Shown: in pieces, positions 7,424-9,581 of the stretch | How the letters are laid out: each line of letters starts with the position of its first letter | Position numbering within the stretch: position 1 is the stretch's first letter | DNA from: Bacteroidales bacterium | Lineage (GTDB): Bacteria; Bacteroidota; Bacteroidia; Bacteroidales; P3 | Assembly: GCA_017507285.1 (NCBI GenBank) | Contig: JAFWBF010000005.1 | Span: 1-9,581, forward strand | Length of the DNA: 9,581 nt | Reading direction: 5' to 3' | Made by a program: the position numbers and the translations under genes | Notes under the pieces: model-generated | The model's database searches: none | Told to the model about the DNA's origin: nothing | Seen by the model: the letters and a program-made list of their open reading frames with translations, nothing else

Positions 7424-8950
7424 TTATTCCCATTCAATAGTTGCAGGTGGCTTAGAGCTAATGTCATACACTACTCTGTTTACACCTCTTACTTTATTTA
7501 TGATGTCGTTAGACACCTTGGCCAAGAAGTCGTATGGAAGGTGAGACCAATCGGCGGTCATACCGTCGATAGATTCCACTGCACGTATTGCCACAACGTT
7601 TTCGTATGTGCGTTCGTCGCCCATAACTCCAACCGATTGAACAGGTAGCAATACTGCTCCGGCTTGCCATACTTTGTCGTATAATCCAAACTCTCTAAGT
7701 TGGCTTATAAATATATGGTCTACTTCTTGCAAGATAGCTATCTTTTCGGGAGTGATATCGCCCAATATGCGTATGGCCAAACCCGGACCGGGGAATGGAT
7801 GACGACCCAAAAGGTCTTGTTTCAATCCTATTTGTTGACCTACCTTTCTAACTTCATCTTTGAATAAAGTGCGTAGAGGTTCAACAACTTTTAGTTTCAT
7901 ATACTCGGGCAAACCACCAACGTTGTGGTGCGATTTGATAGTTACCGAAGGTCCTTTTACCGAAGCCGATTCGATAACATCAGGATAAATTGTTCCTTGA
8001 GCCAACCATTTAACGTCCTTTATTTTCTTTGCCTCTTCGTCAAATACGTCTATAAAAGTTTTGCCTATTATTTTTCTCTTCTTTTCGGGATCTGTTACAC
8101 CTTTAAGCTCTGAATAGAAAAGGTCTTTTGCATTCACACCCTTTACATTCAATCCCATATCTTTGTACGACTCAAGTACACTTTCAAATTCGTTTTTGCG
8201 TAGCAATCCGTTGTCGACAAATATACAATGTAGGTTTTGACCAATGGCTTTGTTGAGCAATACTGCTGCCACCGACGAATCTACACCGCCCGAAAGTCCA
8301 AGTACTACCTTGTCGTTGCCAAGTTGTTGGCGCAGTTGCTCGACCATTTCGTCTACGAAAGTTTGAGAAGTCCATGATTGGTCGCAACCGCAAATACCTA
8401 CCACAAAGTTCTTAATCAATGTCAATCCATCCAACGAGTGTGTTGTTTCGGGGTGGAATTGAATAGCGTATGTTTCTTCGCCTTCAATACGGTAACCGGC
8501 ATATTTCACATCTTTGGTACTACAAATCAATTTATAGTTGCTTGGAATATCTAATATAGTATCGCCGTGAGACATCCATACTTGGCTCTTTTCGGGTATT
8601 CCCTTCATAAGAACACAATCGTTATCAACAAAGTGCAAGTTTGCACGACCATACTCGCGATGTGCCGATGGCGACACTTGACCACCACCTATTTTTACCA
8701 AGTATTGGGCTCCATAGCATATTGCCAATAAAGGCAATTTTCCTTTGATGTTGGATAAATCAGGGATAGGTGCATCTTTATCGTTGCAGGAATATGGACT
8801 GCCAGACAATATCACACCTTTTATATCAGAAGTGATTTCCGGAATTTTATTGTAAGCGTATATTTCACAATAAATATTAAGTTCTCTTACTTTGCGTGCA
8901 ATTAGCTGAGTGTACTGAGAACCAAAGTCTAATATCAATATTTTTTGCAT
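7424..8950 (-). CDS. guaA: GMP synthase (glutamine-hydrolysing)
   Basis: GuaA converts XMP to GMP with ATP and glutamine in the cytoplasm, the last step of guanine nucleotide synthesis. The 508-residue protein starts MQKILILDFGSQYTQLIARK. The class I glutamine amidotransferase domain (1 to about 190) has the triad Cys78 in LLAICYGAQ, His166 and Glu168 in QFHPE. The ATP pyrophosphatase domain has the PP-loop LSGGVDSS (219-226), and the C-terminal dimerisation domain has HPFPGPGLAIRILG (384-397) and ends PPATIEWE. All key residues are present and the length is normal. The ATG at 8950 was preferred to one at 9007: the 19 extra residues are not part of the family, and the -7 promoter box lies between the two. 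The gene ends with tandem TAA codons and is followed by the LysM protein gene. Confidence 0.97.
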   Translation of the reverse strand: MQKILILDFGSQYTQLIARKVRELNIYCEIYAYNKIPEITSDIKGVILSGSPYSCNDKDAPIPDLSNIKGKLPLLAICYGAQYLVKIGGGQVSPSAHREYGRANLHFVDNDCVLMKGIPEKSQVWMSHGDTILDIPSNYKLICSTKDVKYAGYRIEGEETYAIQFHPETTHSLDGLTLIKNFVVGICGCDQSWTSQTFVDEMVEQLRQQLGNDKVVLGLSGGVDSSVAAVLLNKAIGQNLHCIFVDNGLLRKNEFESVLESYKDMGLNVKGVNAKDLFYSELKGVTDPEKKRKIIGKTFIDVFDEEAKKIKDVKWLAQGTIYPDVIESASVKGPSVTIKSHHNVGGLPEYMKLKVVEPLRTLFKDEVRKVGQQIGLKQDLLGRHPFPGPGLAIRILGDITPEKIAILQEVDHIFISQLREFGLYDKVWQAGAVLLPVQSVGVMGDERTYENVVAIRAVESIDGMTADWSHLPYDFLAKVSNDIINKVRGVNRVVYDISSKPPATIEWE

Positions 8951-8973
8951 AATATTTCGTGTTGAATAAACTT

Positions 8974-8981
8974 CAAAGTTA
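8974..8981 (-). promoter_or_regulatory. Bacteroidota -7 box for guaA
   Basis: On the minus strand this reads TAACTTTG, a match to TAnnTTTG, 23 bases before the guaA ATG at 8950. It would give a leader of about 15-18 bases, too short for a guanine or other purine riboswitch, and I see none. No clear -33 TTG was found. Confidence 0.6.
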
Positions 8982-9111
8982 CGTATTTTTTTGCATTTAT
9001 CGCTCATTTTGATAATAAATTATTTCTTTTTTTTCGAAATATTATCTTCAATTGTTTGATATATATAGTTTTACATAGTTGAAATTTTATTTTTTTATAC
9101 CTGCATTTTTT

Positions 9112-9119
9112 TATCTTTG
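9112..9119 (+). promoter_or_regulatory. Possible orphan -7 box pointing away from guaA
   Basis: TATCTTTG matches TAnnTTTG on the plus strand but has no gene downstream in this window; any transcript would cross the hairpin at 9230 and the repeat array. The match is short and the surroundings are T-rich, so chance is quite possible. Confidence 0.3.
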
Positions 9120-9229
9120 ATTTGGACACACTTATTTTCGATGTTTAGTTGGTTTTACTTCTAAAAAACATATTGTAATTAAGTTGTTTGCTTGTTTATA
9201 AAATCACAGTTATAGTTCTCTGTTTTTAT

Positions 9230-9259
9230 ACCCTATCATCATTCGGTTCACGATAGGGT
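9230..9259. other. Hairpin of unknown role
   Basis: ACCCTATC (9230-9237) and GATAGGGT (9252-9259) form a perfect 8-bp stem with a 14-base loop. No T-run follows on either strand, so it is not a standard terminator. GATAG at 9252-9256 could alternatively pair with CTATC at 9280-9284, which would exclude the first stem. Whether this is transcribed is unknown. Confidence 0.5.
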
Positions 9260-9279
9260 GTTGCGAGCACGACGGTATA

Positions 9280-9390
9280 CTATCAATCCTTATTCCGATA
9301 TGCAGGTTTAAAATTCCTCCTGATGCACTTGTATTTTCCTCCCGATGCCGATGCAATTGCCTCGTGATGTAGATAAATCTGTATCCTGAT
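9280..9390. repeat. Degenerate tandem array, period about 22 bp, with AGGAGG-like cores
   Basis: Four consecutive units at 9302-9324, 9325-9346, 9347-9368 and 9369-9390 (23, 22, 22 and 22 bp) each end in GAT on the plus strand. A weaker unit precedes them at 9280-9301. Read on the minus strand the units begin ATCAGGATA, ATCACGAGG, ATCGGGAGG and ATCAGGAGG; two continue in A-rich sequence and then reach GC at the next boundary. The regular spacing of ATCNNGAGG-type cores makes this a real, though diverged, array. Its function is unknown. It is not a CRISPR array, because there are no unique spacers between identical repeats. Confidence 0.65.
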
Positions 9391-9503
9391 CTAAATTTCA
9401 CATCTTCGTTTGTAGATTTTCAGCATGTATATCGCATGATTTTTACTGTGTATGATTATATAGTTGAGTATCAATGATTCTAATTTATTCTGTTGGGAGC
9501 ATC

Positions 9504-9535
9504 AAAAAAGGGTTTCACACCTTGTGCAAAACCCT
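9504..9535 (-). terminator. Terminator of a minus-strand gene beyond the right edge
   Basis: AGGGTTT (9509-9515) pairs with AAACCCT (9529-9535), extended by CAC/GTG across a 2-base bulge, with a loop of five bases. Read on the minus strand the hairpin ends in six T (9509-9504). A minus-strand frame entering from the window edge stops at TAG 9562-9560 (reading FKRIDY), 24 bases before the hairpin, and could be the last codons of that gene, though six codons cannot prove it. Confidence 0.75.
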
Positions 9536-9581
9536 CTTGTCGTTTTCTGGTCTGATAGACTAATAATCTATTCGTTTAAAC

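Larger units (their letters stand above)
9008..9503. other. Non-coding stretch upstream of guaA
   Basis: I find no convincing protein gene in these roughly 500 bases. The longest minus-strand frame (9401-9210) is built on the tandem repeat described separately and resembles no family I know. Bases 9008-9180 are extremely AT-rich with long T runs. The rest holds a promoter-like box, a hairpin and the 22-bp array. Bases 9391-9503 show nothing recognisable. Confidence 0.7.

Noticed and set aside
8951..9007. Upstream ATG for guaA at 9007, or a small upstream gene
   Set aside because: The guaA promoter box at 8974-8981 lies inside it, and the 19 added residues are absent from GMP synthases.
9280..9390. 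CRISPR array
   Set aside because: The units are contiguous with no unique spacers, too short and too diverged, and no cas genes are present.
9210..9401. Minus-strand 63-residue frame
   Set aside because: It is translated from the degenerate repeat array and hairpin, has no promoter or family likeness, and is best explained by the repeats.

Overview
The window looks like chromosomal DNA from a member of the Bacteroidales (phylum Bacteroidota). The signs are an AT-rich sequence, an LpxC-FabZ fusion gene (typical of this phylum), AT-rich leaders without Shine-Dalgarno sequences, and four upstream copies of the Bacteroidota -7 promoter box TAnnTTTG, each close to the start of a recognisable gene. 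I cannot name the genus.

Left edge (1-2495): a partial anmK gene on the minus strand (anhydro-N-acetylmuramic acid kinase, cell-wall recycling) and a divergent plus-strand gene for a two-domain, peptide-importer-type ABC ATPase (fused DppD/DppF or OppD/OppF layout). They share a 156-bp intergenic region with one promoter box per direction. The ABC gene ends in a strong hairpin terminator.

Accessory gap (2496-3361): no intact gene. A decayed RhuM-family gene is recognisable, broken by an in-frame TAG where the family has Trp and by a one-base deletion. Its readable 3' part runs into a segment I do not recognise. A short imperfect direct repeat lies just upstream. Nothing was recognised in 2496-2595 or 3219-3358.

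Minus-strand block (8981 down to 3359): guaA (GMP synthase), a secreted protein with two LysM domains and a type-1 periplasmic-binding-like domain, the lpxC-fabZ fusion, and lpxA. It closes with a terminator downstream of lpxA. guaA and lpxC-fabZ each have their own promoter box. The LysM gene is probably read from guaA, and lpxA with lpxC-fabZ, 8 bp apart. LpxC and LpxA are the early steps of lipid A synthesis, FabZ supplies fatty-acid elongation, and the LysM protein probably acts at peptidoglycan. Apart from guaA, the block is therefore about the cell envelope.

Right edge (8982-9581): about 500 bp with no convincing gene. It holds a plus-strand promoter-like box, an 8-bp-stem hairpin, a degenerate tandem array with a period of about 22 bp whose units carry an AGGAGG-like core on the minus strand, and a terminator for a minus-strand gene beyond the window.

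I found no CRISPR array, rRNA, tRNA, insertion sequence or clearly new multi-gene system. The most unusual items are the 22-bp array and the decayed RhuM locus with its unrecognised tail.
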